Source: Eublepharis macularius (taxonomy: Eukaryota; Chordata; Lepidosauria; Squamata; Eublepharidae). From it: a stretch of 64,000 nucleotides of DNA. The stretch is from positions 27,773,232 to 27,837,231 of the forward strand of contig NC_072794.1 in NCBI RefSeq assembly GCF_028583425.1, in the 5' to 3' direction. The translations under genes and the position numbers were made by a program. The notes beneath the pieces are model-generated. The model was given only the letters and a program-made list of their open reading frames with translations. It did no database searches and was not told the origin of the DNA. Below, piece after piece: positions 36,801 to 50,764 of this stretch (the stretch's first letter is position 1; each line of letters begins with the position of its first letter).

Positions 36801-39800
36801 CTTGGGACAGTTCCCTTTCTTTCCTGTTTAGCTTGGCCTAATGTAATGTTCCCCAGACCTTTGATATCCGTTGCGCTCGTTTTCAGATTAAAATTGGAGG
36901 CTTACTTTTCTCTTCACACTTAAAAAGATAACGTGTTTTTACATGTTTTGCCACTTCTGAGGGGTTAGATTTTTCCAGGGGCAACGCTAGAAGGTTTAAT
37001 TTGCTTCAGTGATGCTGACAAAATTTGTAATTACTTTGCTCAGAGTATGACTTTACCTAGGTCACGTATATTAGGAACTGAACGTAATTGTCTTGAAAAG
37101 TTCTAAATTGGCTTGTAATATAAAATGAGATGCTGCACGTGCAGGGAAGTTTAAGTTTGTTTTCTGTCCAGTTTATAGGCACAGCTCACACAGAGTTATG
37201 CTGACGGTCCCAAAGGGGGATTTTACAGCACTACGGAACTGCAGCCGTACCTGGAGAAGTGGTTTATTTTTAAGTGGGTGGGGGCGGGGGTCTGTGCAAT
37301 ATTCCTGCGATTAGCTGACCAAGATCTGGGGAACTTCTCAACCCACTGAATTGCACTAAAGCTTTTAATGTATTCTTTATTCATGATTACCCCCGGCCCA
37401 TATTTTCTCTCTCTTTTAAAAATAAAAACATGGTGAGACGAAAACAAAATGTTCCCCAAAGTCTTGGTATGAAATATATTTCACACCAAGATTTGGGCAA
37501 ACGATGTTGCTCCTAAAATTGTGAAACAATGAGGTTTTGGGCAGCAGACTTTTTGGGGGGGGGGGTTGGGAGCTGGCAGCAGGATAGATCACCAAAGCTA
37601 AAAGAGCTTTCGAGAATCACAGTTCTCTTTGTCAGATGCATCTGACGAAGATTACTGGTAGTGTTTGCTGTGACAGGGAATCACAGTGCACCCTGCTGTC
37701 TCACTTGGGATGACATCACTACTCCGAGGGGCAGAGAGTGGCAGCTGTGTCCAAAATGGTGACCTAATTTCTCCAGGGACACCTCAGTCCCCTTTGTGGC
37801 ACACAGTTTGAGAATCACTGGCTGAAGTCCTAGAAGAGGTTTCTCTGTCATACTGATCATCGCTTTCTACCACACTAGTGGACCATTCAGCCCATAGACT
37901 GGGAGTTGGGACCCTGAGGTGGGACCGATGGGCAACTTGTCCATTTTCCCAACAGAAGCCTCTGAATTTTGAAATTGACATTTGCCATCAAAATTCAAAA
38001 TACACATGCTTTGATGGGCTTAATGAAGGAAGGTTCATATAAAATTGATTACATTGATAGCTCAAGCCTATAAATGTTGACTGTGAAGTAAATTCTGTGG
38101 GTCTTGCTCCCATCTAAGTATGCACAGGACTGCAGCAGGTCAGTTGTTGTTATGCAAAGTACTGATTGCTGCAGCTTCTCCTGTGTCAGTTTCTGTCAAA
38201 TTTAGATGGCTGCATGTCTGAGAGTGTCAAATTTTGACTGTCATGTACTGTCAAAAATCTGACAGGTACTGTCAGATTCTGACATCTGCTGCATGCCAAC
38301 CATCACATGCTGCCAAATGTTCACTGCTGCCAAACCTCTGGATATCCAATGCAGATTTGAGCATTTGCTCTGATGAGCATTTGCCAATCCAAAGAACATT
38401 CATCATTAAATTTAGCAAATTGTTATGAGAATTGGGGGGAGCAAATTCATTTCCCTCTTAACTAAGCGGGTGGCATTTTGCATGCTCCGGCTGGGATATG
38501 GTAAGTGATCCCTTAAGAGAGAAGTCTTGTGTTTCAGTGCCATCCTAAGCAGAGTTGTGCCTTTCTAAACCCATAAACTTCAATGGACTTAGATGGGCGT
38601 AACGCTGCTTAGGATAGCATGGTGCATGCTGGAACGCACTGTTCATGTCGTCTTCCCATAGGCGAGGCATGCTTGTAGTGAGCAATTTAGTCATTCACCT
38701 TATGAGACACCGTTAAGGTTAAGAATCCAATTTGAAGAGCCAACAATTCCACTTATGCTAATGGCGCTCTGGCTGGATAATAAGGAAAGGATTTTAACGA
38801 TTCATTTCACCTTTACACGGTTGGCTCCTTATTAGTATTACTGGGGCCAAGCACTTCTCGCATCTTCAAGCAAGGCACATCTGATGCTTAACGTAACTTA
38901 CATGGAATCTCAAAACTTTTGGGTCACCAGTGATTTCCCTAAAGGATTTCCCTCATCTTACTCACAAGCACAGAGGGTCTAACTAGAGGGACTAATCTGC
39001 CATGTGTCAGGTTGAGGTTCTCTGATCTATTTTACAGACAGATGTGATGTTGGGGAACTAATGTTCCCAAGCGGTCCAAAGCCCAATTCAATTTGGAGCA
39101 CAGCAGAGGGGAAAAGAAGTTTCAGCCGTTCCCTGAACACTGTTTTCTTAAGCAGAAGTGGCCCACGGGGTGGGGTGAGGGGTGTATTTGCCCTACTATG
39201 GGGCTCCACATACTGTACAAAATGGGTCAGGGAATCCTGACCCATGACAGATTTAATGTCTAGTTTGGCCCTGACAGGCTTTTCTATTGGGCATAGCACT
39301 TGGTCCTAGGCTTCTGTACTGACTACTGAGGTAACCATAACACATCTATGGGGAACTATCCCGTTATTTCTCTCTTCTCCCCAGTTTCTCCATTTTACTC
39401 ACCTCAGTTTGTTTACTGCCCTTTAATGTGGTTAAGTAAAGCAACAGCTGTGCCTTGTGACAGAGAAACGACGTCAGCATATATTTCAAAGGTACATTAC
39501 TGTTGATCAGTTAACGCTAACACACTTGAAATGAAGCCAGGGAGACCATCAGTGATGTAGTTGTAGTTCTAGATCTGCGGAATTGGGTCTTAATAGATTC
39601 TGTGTCAGCCTCACAGGGGAGGAGGGAAACCCCAGAGGGCAAAAAAAAAAAGATTCTATGAATATTCCACTTTGTGAGGAATCCCCCAAGCTACACTGCA
39701 GCAGAATGATCTAGTAGAATATTCGAGGCACTGAGCGTGGGATGCACTGCTGGAAAGATGGTGGTGTGAGACCATTTTTTAATGATTTTACTGCAACAGC

Positions 39801-42800
39801 AGTAAAAGTAAGTTCGATTTCACTTTTTTGTGGTTGGCAGGGGTGGGGTGGAGCTCAAAACAGGAGAAGGGCTAAGAGGAACTATTTCAGGCCCTTTCTT
39901 ACAAGTTTACTTTCACTCCTGCCCTCCAAGTCAAAAAAAACGAGTACATGTGGAGGTATATAAATCCAGAACTTTATGTAGTTTGGAGGTGTTTCACTGT
40001 GTGAGAAAGGAAAATAATAATAATAATAGCCTTTCCTTTTTTAAACAATGTGTGGTAGCTTTTCTATGCCTTCCACTGATGTAAACAGTTTAATTTTCAT
40101 GCTTTTGCACCAGCAGCTGCCAGTATGGGAGAGGCTTGGAATACCCTTTTTTTAATGACAGAGGATGAGAGTTTGTTTTCTGTCCCTGCCCTTACCTTCT
40201 CTCTGCTTTCCTCTTTCAGCCAGGAGTTTGCCCAGTTCGTAAAGTTGGAGGATATCCACAGGACTGAGATCTTTGAATACTGCCAGCTGCTGGGGTACCC
40301 CAAAGCTTTCCTCCCCTCTTTCCAGGTAACAGAAGCCCTCCAACTGCAGCCAGCAGGTCTAAGATGGACTGGGTCCACACATGGCTGTATATTGCACTAT
40401 AGCAATCATACACAACTGGATTTTCCTGTGTGGACAAGACAACCCAGGAAGTAAATTATCGCTGTTGCACAATGGCAGCGCAATAATGTGATGTGCGGAT
40501 GCAGCCGTGGATTCTCCAGAATCCAATGCAGGGAATTGGAATGCCTCCATGAATACTTTCTGGAACCAGACCTCTCCAGTTTTGTCTTAGCAGTTCTGCC
40601 AGAGATGACGGGTGGCAATTCCAGCTCCTTGAGCCTTGTCTTATACCTGCAAATCCTTAATACGTGTATATGATATTTGTGGCAACTCCATTCCCTGATC
40701 CGAGCCTGTGTTTTAGGTTGCCCTGGGGTTAACCACATGTGACTTCCCTCCAGGATTCCATTGTATCGGACAAAATGGTCCTTGTTCACGAAAGCTCATG
40801 CTGGAATAAAATTTTGCTGGTCCTTAAGTGAACCTGTTGTGTAACCTGCAACAAGGTAGGGCCTTAGCCATAGAAACCATGGCTTGCCCGTTCCGTTTTG
40901 GAAAAAAAATGCTTTTTGATTTGTGACATAAGCTCTCTCGTTTTTGAAGAACGGGATATTATTTGAGTAGCATCCTGGGATGCCTGAATGACGTCTAGTG
41001 AGGAAGGGCCAGCTGCAGCCTTTTCTTCAGGATCATCCTTCGAGATGTTCCGATCTGTAGCTCTGTCCTCAATGTCCCTCCACAGTCTGTACATTTCCTC
41101 CCATTCTCTTTCACAGGTATACAAGCTTATTTATGCCACTCGCCTTGCGGACTATGGCCTCACTGCTCAGGCCTTGCATTATTGCGAAGGGGCTGGGATG
41201 GCACTGCTTGCCCAGAATGAGAACATCAACCCCGTCCTCCTAGAGCAAGTGATCAAGGTGAGTCTTTGATGATGGATGGATGAGGCTGTGAAAAAAAATC
41301 CCCTGTGTTTTCTAAGGCTGCAGACTCAGGAAGTCTAAACTGGGACAGGCTTGTTTGATTTTCCCATTGCTGTTGCAGCTGCCAATAGAGCATAGTGGCA
41401 AACAGGGCTTCCTTGTGGCAGGTCTCCTTGCCTCCGTCCCCTGGCAGAGACCGCTGTCTCCACCTTGCCAATGGGCCATTGGGGCTTTTTCAGTTTTTTT
41501 AAAAATTAGCAATTGAATATTGTTGTATCTGTGTATCAGGTTCTTGGAATACCCAGCTTTCATTTTAAACAATAAGGCTGATGCTCCTTTTTGTTATGGA
41601 GACATAAAGGGAAAAGCATATCTCTGCAATGAAAGGAGATGAAGACTTTTTTTTAAAAAAAATGAATGCTGGGAATTCAGAAAACCTGATACACAGATAG
41701 TTATAATGATATTCAATGGTTGACTGAAACCTGATACACAGATTGTTATATACACCCAGTAAATGCTTGGCCTGTGGCAGAATATGGATTCATATAACCC
41801 ATTCCCACAGAGCTGTAGTCTCGCTACAGAGAGATCAGATAATATAGAACTGTGATGTTGTCTGTATGAATCTTAATAGTGGCAAATAGGGCTTCCATGT
41901 GGCAGGTTTCCTTGCCTCTGTCCCCTGGCAGAGGCCATTCTCCCACCTTGCCAATGGGCCATTGGGGCTTTTTCAGTTTTTTTAAAAATTAGCAATTGAA
42001 TATTGTTGTATCTGTGTATCAGGTTCTTGGAATACCCAGCTTTCATTTTAAACAATAAGGCTGATGCTCCTTTTTGTTATGGAGACATAAAGGGAAAAGC
42101 ATATCTCTGCAATGAAAGGAGATGAAGACTTTTTTTTTAAAAAAATGAATGCTGGGAATTCAGAAAACCTGATACACAGATAGTTATAATGATATTCAAT
42201 GGTTGACTGAAACCTGATACACAGATTGTTATATACACCCAGTAAATGCTTGGCCTGTGGCAGAATATGGATTCATATAACCCATTCCCACAGAGCTGTA
42301 GTCTCGCTACAGAGAGATCAGATAATATAGAACTGTGATGTTGTCTGTATGAATCTTAATAGTGGCAAATAGGGCTTCCATGTGGCAGGTTTCCTTGCCT
42401 CTGTCCCCTGGCAGAGGCCATTCTCCCACCTTGCCAATGGGCCATTGGGGCTTTTTCAGTTTTTTTAAAAATTAGCAATTGAATATTGTTGTATCTGTGT
42501 ATCAGGTTCTTGGAATACCCAGCTTTCATTTTAAACAATAAGGCTGATGCTCCTTTTTGTTATGGAGACATAAAGGGAAAAGCATATCTCTGCAATGAAA
42601 GGAGATGAAGACTTTTTTTTAAAAAAAATGAATGCTGGGAATTCAGAAAACCTGATACACAGATAGTTATAATGATATTCAATGGTTGACTGAAACCTGA
42701 TACACAGATTGTTATATACACCCAGTAAATGCTTGGCCTGTGGCAGAATATGGATTCATATAACCCATTCCCACAGAGCTGTAGTCTCGCTACAGAGAGA

Positions 42801-45800
42801 TCAGATAATATAGAACTGTGATGTTGTCTGTATGAATCTTAATAGTGGCAAATAGGGCTTCCATGTGGCAGGTTTCCTTGCCTCTGTCCCCTGGCAGAGG
42901 CCATTCTCCCACCTTGCCAATGGGCCATTGGGGCTTTTTCAGTTTTTTAAAAAATTAGCAATTGAATATTGTTATATCTGTGTATCAGGTTCTTGGAATA
43001 CCAAGCTTTCATTTTAAACAATAAGGCTGATGCTCCTTTTCATTACGGAGACGTAAAGGGAAAAGCATATCTCTGCAATGAAAGGGGATGAAGACTTTTT
43101 TTTTTAAAAAAAAATGAATGCTGGGAATTCAGAAAACCTGATACACAGATTGTTATAATGATATTCAATGGCTGACTAAAAACAAAAACAAAAAGCCGTC
43201 TGGTGGCAGAGGAGAATGGCCGCTTCTGGGATGGCTGCTTCTTATTGCTGAGTGGGCAGGACCAGGGAAATCCCCACCCCTATGGTAGCCATCAAGGCTT
43301 TGCTGCAAACTCCCCCAGATCTTCTCAGTAAGGCAGGTTTGGAAAAGATTGGGGAAAAAACCAGGGAACGCACTACGATGCTGAATCACACCATTGGTCC
43401 ATCAAAGTCAGTACTGTTTACTGTCAGGCTGGCATTGGCTCTCCAGGAGCGGTTCTTTTACATCACCTACTACCTGTTCCTTTGAATTGGAGATGCTGGG
43501 GATGAACCTGGGACCTTCTGCATGCCAAGCGGATGCTCTACCACTGAGCTGCAGTCCCTCCCCAATAGGGTTGCCGGGTCCCCTTAGTGGGGAGGGACGC
43601 TGCATGCACTTTTTTGTTTTTCTTCATCTTTGCACACTGCCGGGCCTGCATGATGACATCACTTCCAGGAAATGATGTCATCACGCAGGCCTGGGAGCAC
43701 TTGTGTGTTTCGCATGGGGCTGATTTGGGCCCCAAATGGGCCTGATTTGGCTCACTTGGGGCCTAAATTGCAAAGCATGGGAGCACTCATGGGACAGCAC
43801 GATCACATCACTCCCGGGAGTGATGTCATCACGCAGCCCTGGGAGTGTGCCCAAGAGACCTGCCTCCCCCCACACCCCACTGGCCAGGTGAGTGGTGGCG
43901 GCCAGTGGGGTGGCCAGGTGAGGGTGGGGGCCCACCAGGGGAATAGCAAACCTACTCCCCAAACTGAATGAATTGGGATCTGACTATCAAATCAAGCAGA
44001 AAACCTCCCCTGCTTCCCTAACATCAAACCTGGAACAAATAACCCAAGTAGAAAAGGTCCTATTTAGTACTGAGCTGCCACTTCCTATTTGATTTGTGCG
44101 TTGTTGTTTGGAGGCACTGAAAACATTCAGATGCACTTTAATAATGCAACCATGATTGTGGCATTGTACCCCACACAACTTTATTTATTTATTTCTATAC
44201 AGTCAGATCTACACAACATTGGTGGACTTGGTGACGAACAAGATAATATAACTGTGGCTAAGTTGCAAGCTGATAAACCAGCCTACGCTGCTAAAAATCA
44301 GTGTGACCCTAAACACAGCTAGGCCCCTTCAAGTCCTCTAAAGTCAGTGGGCTTAGAACACTGTAACTCTGCTTAGGATGGTTGCAGTCCTAAGAACACT
44401 TTCCTTACCATTAGAAATGGGACTTGCATCTTCTTGGGATTGCTCCCCTAGTCACCTAATCTATCTCACAGAGTTGTTCTGAGGATAAAATTAAGGACAG
44501 GAACACCTTGTATGCTACTAAGACCTCCTTGGAGGAAAAGTGGAATAAAAAGTAAAATAGTGGAAGTTACCATGAGAGGATACAACAGCTGCCAAATATT
44601 TCTTCCCTGAGATGTGACACAGCTAGGGCTACCAACTCTAACTTCAGAAATTGCTGGAGATTTAGTCCGTGGGTAAAGCAGAGTTTGGGGAGGGGAAGGA
44701 GTTTAGTGGGGAAGTGATGTCATTCTAGGACTTCAATTTCTCCTAGACTCTATGATATACCATAGTACCTGTTCTCTGAAGCTGTCATTTCCTCCAGGGG
44801 ATCAGATGTAAGTTCTGGAGTTGTGGAATAAGTTCTGTTCTGGAGATCAGATGTAAGTTTGGAAGAATTCCAGGCCTCACCTTATGGTTAGTAACCCTAG
44901 GCATAGCTGGCACTGCAGCCTGAGAGTCTCTCAATGTTAGCCGGAAAAGCTAGTTTTAAAAGACAGAGCCGGCAGAGATCTCTTCTCAGAGCGTTTGTTA
45001 ATTTCATCATCGCCTCCGGAAGGCTCTGTCAATTTCACCTCTCCAAGTCTAAAACTGTGTAGGATCGCAACCAGAGGGCAGCGAGGAATAGAAATGGGCT
45101 GGAGCTGCCTTCCAGAGCTGGGCTTGGACCTGGAGAGGTTATAATGGGCTGAAGTTTCCCTTCTGGCATTTCACAGCCCCTTCACACAGCTCCAGTGTAT
45201 AGCAAAGCCTTTGCCTTGCCGCCAACTCTGTCTTTTAAAACTACCCTTCCCAGCTAACATTACATCTCCCATCCTCTGTTCTTCATGTGTCAAATGTCTC
45301 TCAGTATGGGCTTGTTTGCCTGCTTAAGTGTGCCAAAACTTGTGTCCATTCAGACTTAACAACCCCTGCCTGCCTTTGACAAGGGATTCAGCTGCTGGAT
45401 AAAAATTCAGAAGAAATGAAAGCTATATAGGAAATGACATGAATTATAGAAGCAGTGGAGGGTTTAAGTAGCTAAACTTGGCCAATTTGCTATTTCCTCT
45501 CTAATGTATCATTTGATGATGATCACATTTGCCTAATTTATGTTTCATCGATACACAAGCAAATCTTCAGGAGCGGCTGCAAACCTTTCAGTTTGAGAAG
45601 CTGCCTTGACACGTACCAGGAAGTACATCTCTCCCAAGGAGCGCATGACATGAATAATCTTCGTAATAATTGCTGAGTTTGGAGAGAGTTGTCACAGGTG
45701 TGGTGCATACTGCAGTTTAGAGGAGCCATTTAGCAATCACGGCGGGGAACAAGCATTGTTGCGTATAGAAAGTGCAGGTTTTTTGGCAAATAAAAACATT

Positions 45801-48800
45801 TGCATGTAGGATTAAAGTTACCAACATAAAGCATACTGTTAAGGCTCCTGTAATGGGATGTGCAGAGATAAATGGGGGCAGGCAAATGCAATTCCTGTGC
45901 AGTCATTTTCACCTTAGCCTTATTCTGTAGGCACAGGGAGATTTGCAGTATTTTATTCTTATAATAAAGAATGGTCTCGATCCAGCTTTAGACACTTTTT
46001 TTTTTTTGCATAAAGCTGATGTTCCTAGATGGAGATGTGCATCGTTCTCCATTCATTTCAAAGGGACCCAGCTGAGCATCGCAAGGCACACTTGTGTAAA
46101 CTGCGCATAGATCTCTGTAATCTCCATTCAAGGACTGTGGGTGCTGCAGCTCCCATAGGGAATAACGCCCCATTACAATACAAACACACGAAGCTACTCT
46201 AGTCTGAATCAGACGGACCCTTGGTCTATCAAGGTCAGTCTTGTCTACTCTGACTGGCAGCAGCTGTCCAAGATCTCCAGTCTTTCACATCTCTTGCGAC
46301 CTGACCACTTTTTAACTGGAGATTCTCTGGACTGAACCGAGGACTTTCTGCATCCTCTACCAGTGAGCCACAGTCCCTTATTTCAGCTGTCGTATACTGA
46401 GTCAGACCCTTGGTTTATCAAGGTCAGTCTGTCTACTCTGATTGGTAGCGCTGCTCCAGTGGAGATCTTTCATGTCACATGGTACCGGATCCATTTTTGG
46501 TTAGAGATGCTGAGTATTGAACCTGGGACCTTCTGCATTCAAAGCAGATACTCTTCCACTGAGGTTATTAGTGCTTCCTCAATATGGGGTGCTACCTTAT
46601 AGCAAAAGGTCCATGAAATGTAGCAAGATCTAGCTAATATACAATGTATTATTTATATTTATTATTTATTAAAACATTTTTACTTCACCTTTCCTCACAG
46701 TTCAAGGGAGTTTACAATAATGGATAATAGAACCAGTTTGGTGTCCTGGTTAAGAGTGGCAGGACTCTAATCTGGAGAGCCAGGTTTGATTCCCCACTCC
46801 TCCACTTGAAGCCAGCTGGGTGACCTTGGGTCAGCCACAGCTTTCCGGAACTCTCTCAGCCCCACCCACCTCACTGGGTGATTGTCTTGGGGATAATAAC
46901 AACACACTTTGCAAACCGCTCTGAGTAGGTGTTAAGTTGTTTTGAAGGGTGGTATATAAATCAAATATTATTATTAATATATTTACAGTTAAAATCAAAA
47001 TAAAATAACAACTCCCAAATCCATCCATCCCCTCTTTCAGAGATGCCTGTCCCCCCTCAAAGGCCCTGGCAAAAAAAAAAGACCTTAGAGCCCTTCCTAA
47101 ATATCTCCAAGGTGGAAGCTTCCCTCACCTCTTCAGGGAGCCCATTCCACAGAGCAGAGGCCATCATGAAATTACAGGGTTTCACTTTGGGCAAATCCAC
47201 ATGCCCTTGGCTATACTTCAGGGTGTTTAGTGAACTTCCGGGTGTTTAGCGAACGTTTAGTGCAATGCTGGGACACGGCAAGGGCATGTGGATTTGCCCA
47301 TTGACTATACTGACTCACACGTGTGTAATCTGCCTTGAGTTCCAGAGAGAAAAGTGGACTATAAATAATGTAAACAAACGAACAACTTCTGTAAAGACTG
47401 GATTCCCTTTTTATCATTTGTTGACTCAGGGTATTTGGCATGTGCCCTTGGAAGGCTGAGATCCACCTATAAAGTAGCTTTTAGTCTTCATAAATGTTAT
47501 CTTAAACAGCCTTTGTATGATATAAATAATGGGTTGGACCCAGTGCAAACTTTCTGCTTGCTCTAACGTTCTAGCCTAAATAGGAATGTAAGAAAAAGAC
47601 TGCAGTAGCCTCTTGTATTAAGTCAAACTTACTGTATCACTTCCACTTGTGTAAGATGAGTTGTGTAAGATGCAACCAATTTCTGGGCACTATAATATAT
47701 AGGGAGGAAAGCACTAGGAATTTCACAAGATGTTGCACAAGCAGAACTTCACCAAGTTGGGCCGATTCCAGACGGCCCTCTGCAATCTGAAACGTTGCGC
47801 GTTGTTGCGCGTTGTCGCGCGTTAAATGCGAAATATCGCGTTTTCTCGCGCGAGTTTTGCGCGAGGTCGCACAAAACTCGCGCAAGAAAACGCGATATTT
47901 CGCGTTTTCCGCGCGACGACACGCGACAACGCGCGACGTTTCGGATTGCAGAGGGCCGTCTGGAAACGGCCTTGGTTTGTGTTTCTGCTCACACATTGTG
48001 CGATCTAATCCATTACATTGTATATTAGTTAGTTTCTTCTGCATTTCACTGATACATTGAAATTCTGCTTATATTGCTATATTGCAACATTTTGTCAATC
48101 TGAATTGCTAAATGTTATGCAAAATTTTAAAAAAAGTTTTTGTTTTTTAAAAAGGCTAGAATGCCATTTTCTCTGTCATTTAATCAAACAGGCCTGGTTT
48201 GTTTTAACAAAACCAGTTGGATTAGGCCAGGTCCACCCTGACTGATCTTGTTCCAGCTAAGTATTTAATCCATCACCAGCTTCGTGCAGGGAAATGAAGA
48301 TGTATGGATATAATCCTCTTTGAAGTTGGCTCTAATGAGATATACTTTGTGCTTGGATCCAGAGACAGATTGGGGATTCTGTTGGTACCATCAACCTAGT
48401 TGCCAAAAGAACTTCCCCCTGGCAGAGGTAATGAAGGTATTCTTGGCCAAACTGGACAGTGTTTGAGGTGCCCAGATTTAAAAAACTGAGCAACATCCAT
48501 ACTGAAATTCTCCCTACCACCACACACATCTTTATTGCTTTTGTTGCTTTAAAGTGGCTTCTGGTTCTCTGTTGCTTAATTAGTTAACTTCCTGTTCATT
48601 GGTGATGCCCTGGCGTACCTGATTATGTTCTGAATCAAATTCTTTTCACTGGAAAGGAGGGTGGGGGGAGAGAGAAGAGGCGGCTTTAATTACTGCAATT
48701 CTCTTGGTAGCCAAGTGTGCTCATTAGTTTTTTCTTTAATTTTCATGACACTAATATCGTAATTGTGCAGTTAGGATCATTAAAATATTCAAAATTAATG

Positions 48801-50722
48801 AACAATCACATTTGCTGAAAAGGAAAAAAGGGGTAATTGAAGTTTCCCCTGAGCTATTCAGGTAAAGAATCCATTCAGGAATCCCGGGAGCCCTTAGGGA
48901 GCACCAGCAGGGGCTGAAAACTGAGTTTAAATGGATGGTTTTAGGGGGGAATTTGTGAAGGGGCCTTACTTTTAAGTAAACATAATTATAGGACCTTGCC
49001 CTGGGAGATAGTTTCAAGTGGGTAGCTGTGTTGGTCTGCAGTAGAAGAGCAAGAATCAACTACAGAAGCACCTTAAAGGCCAACAAGATTTCCAGGATTT
49101 AATCTTTAGAAAGTCAAAGCTCCCTTCGTCAGATAATCATCAGTGTTTTTAATGAGAATTTATTAAATGCTGGGTAGAGCCTCCTTTTCAGTTCCACTTG
49201 CAGGCGAACACCTTAAAACTTTGCTGTTGTATTCAGGGCTCAACAAGATGTGTGTTGGGAGTTCAAATGTGGAGCTTCCAACATTTTAAAAAATTCAGTC
49301 CTCAGGCATGTGGGACCCCCGCACACCAGGGAATTCAATTTTTAAAATTGCTGGAAGCTCCAGACATAGACCTCCACTCTTGATATGTTTCTGGTTTGGC
49401 CCTCAGCTTTCCAGTTGTATGATATTGTTTAGCTTTGTGTGCTTCCGCTAGCCAATTTCTGGAGAGGCAGCATATACACTCCCCAGTCAGTCAGTCAGTC
49501 AGTCAGTCAGTCAGTCAGTCAGTCAGTCAGTCAGTCAGTCAGTCCTGTCATGCTGAAAAAGGGGTTCTGGAGGAGAAGGCAGATGGACTGATATTCACAG
49601 GTGGCTGGTAGCTTGCTACTGAAGGTTTAGCACACCTGAGATCTGGGGTGTCTGCAAGCCACCAAGTTGGATGGCCTTTGTATTTTGTCTAAGTTCCTAG
49701 CCAAGGAATGATCAAACTCTTAGCTAATTGTCTGACTTGCAGTTCCTGTCAAAAATAGCACCGTCTCAGAGGAAACATCTATTTACTCTGCAATTCAGCT
49801 TGGTCAATACACACCTGCTCTCTTTGGCAGAGATAGTTGTATAAATTACTGTGGAAAATTAGCCCTTGATTAAAACCGCTCTCTTTTGAAGCCAGGAAAT
49901 GACACATAACAAGTTGTTGAATTTTCTTGAATCTGTATAATAATATTTGGATGCTACCTTCCCCTAATTTAGGTGGGGGGAGGGCTACAGAGTTCGGGCC
50001 ATAGTTCAGTCCCCAGAATCTCTTGTGAAAAGAGAGCTAGGGTAGCAGAGCTAGCAAAAGCTTCTCTTTGCCTGCAAAATCAGGTAGTCAGTAGGTGATA
50101 CTACCCTAACTGGACCTCAGTGTGAGCGACAAAGGGAGACACGACTTTACTCAATGACTAATTAAATTGTGACATTTACTACCAGTGGATGGCCACTAAT
50201 ATAGATGCCTTTAAAAAGGGATTTGACCCATTCATGGCGGATAGGTCTGTTGAGGAGGGACATATGTCTTCAGAGAAGACACCCAGGGAATTGTGAACAC
50301 AGCTATAATATCCCATTTGATGCAACCGGGAAAAGAAACCTACACTTCTGTTGTGGGAAAGCAGAGAAAATTGGACTCTCCTGTCAAAGAGAGGAGACGG
50401 ATAGGTTTTAATATCCAGACATCCACAATGAAGGGCAATGGGGCAAAACGTTATAGGATTGAGCGGTAGAACTTAGGCTGACTTTCTAGAGATCCTGGCC
50501 AGAGAGGGGATTGGCTTCAACCACCATCTGCACACTGGAAGGGTTAAAACAGGCTTTCAGTTTGTGAAAAGGTGTGTGGGGTGCAGAGTATGGCATGAGA
50601 GAATGGCAAGCAACCTTGGCCCCACCTCCTGTCACACCAAGTCCATTCTCCCAGGAAGTGGGTGGGAATACTGCGATCAAGGTAACAAGTCTTCAAGTCT
50701 AAGACAGTTATTTCTTTTTCTG

Positions 50723-50764
<42 letters not shown>

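Noticed and set aside
41312..42538. Repeated minus-strand frames starting [12 protein letters not shown]
   Set aside because: The same frame appears in each 483-bp tandem unit, ends in different short tails and has no homology.
43383..43562. A tRNA gene on the minus strand
   Set aside because: A and B box-like sequences are present, but no acceptor stem closes and the body continues as a SINE shared with four other sites.
47795..48044. Several overlapping arginine-rich open frames on both strands
   Set aside because: They are readings of the CpG-rich palindrome at 47760-47971.
49482..49544. CRISPR-like direct repeat
   Set aside because: It is a simple tetranucleotide microsatellite with no spacers; vertebrate genome.
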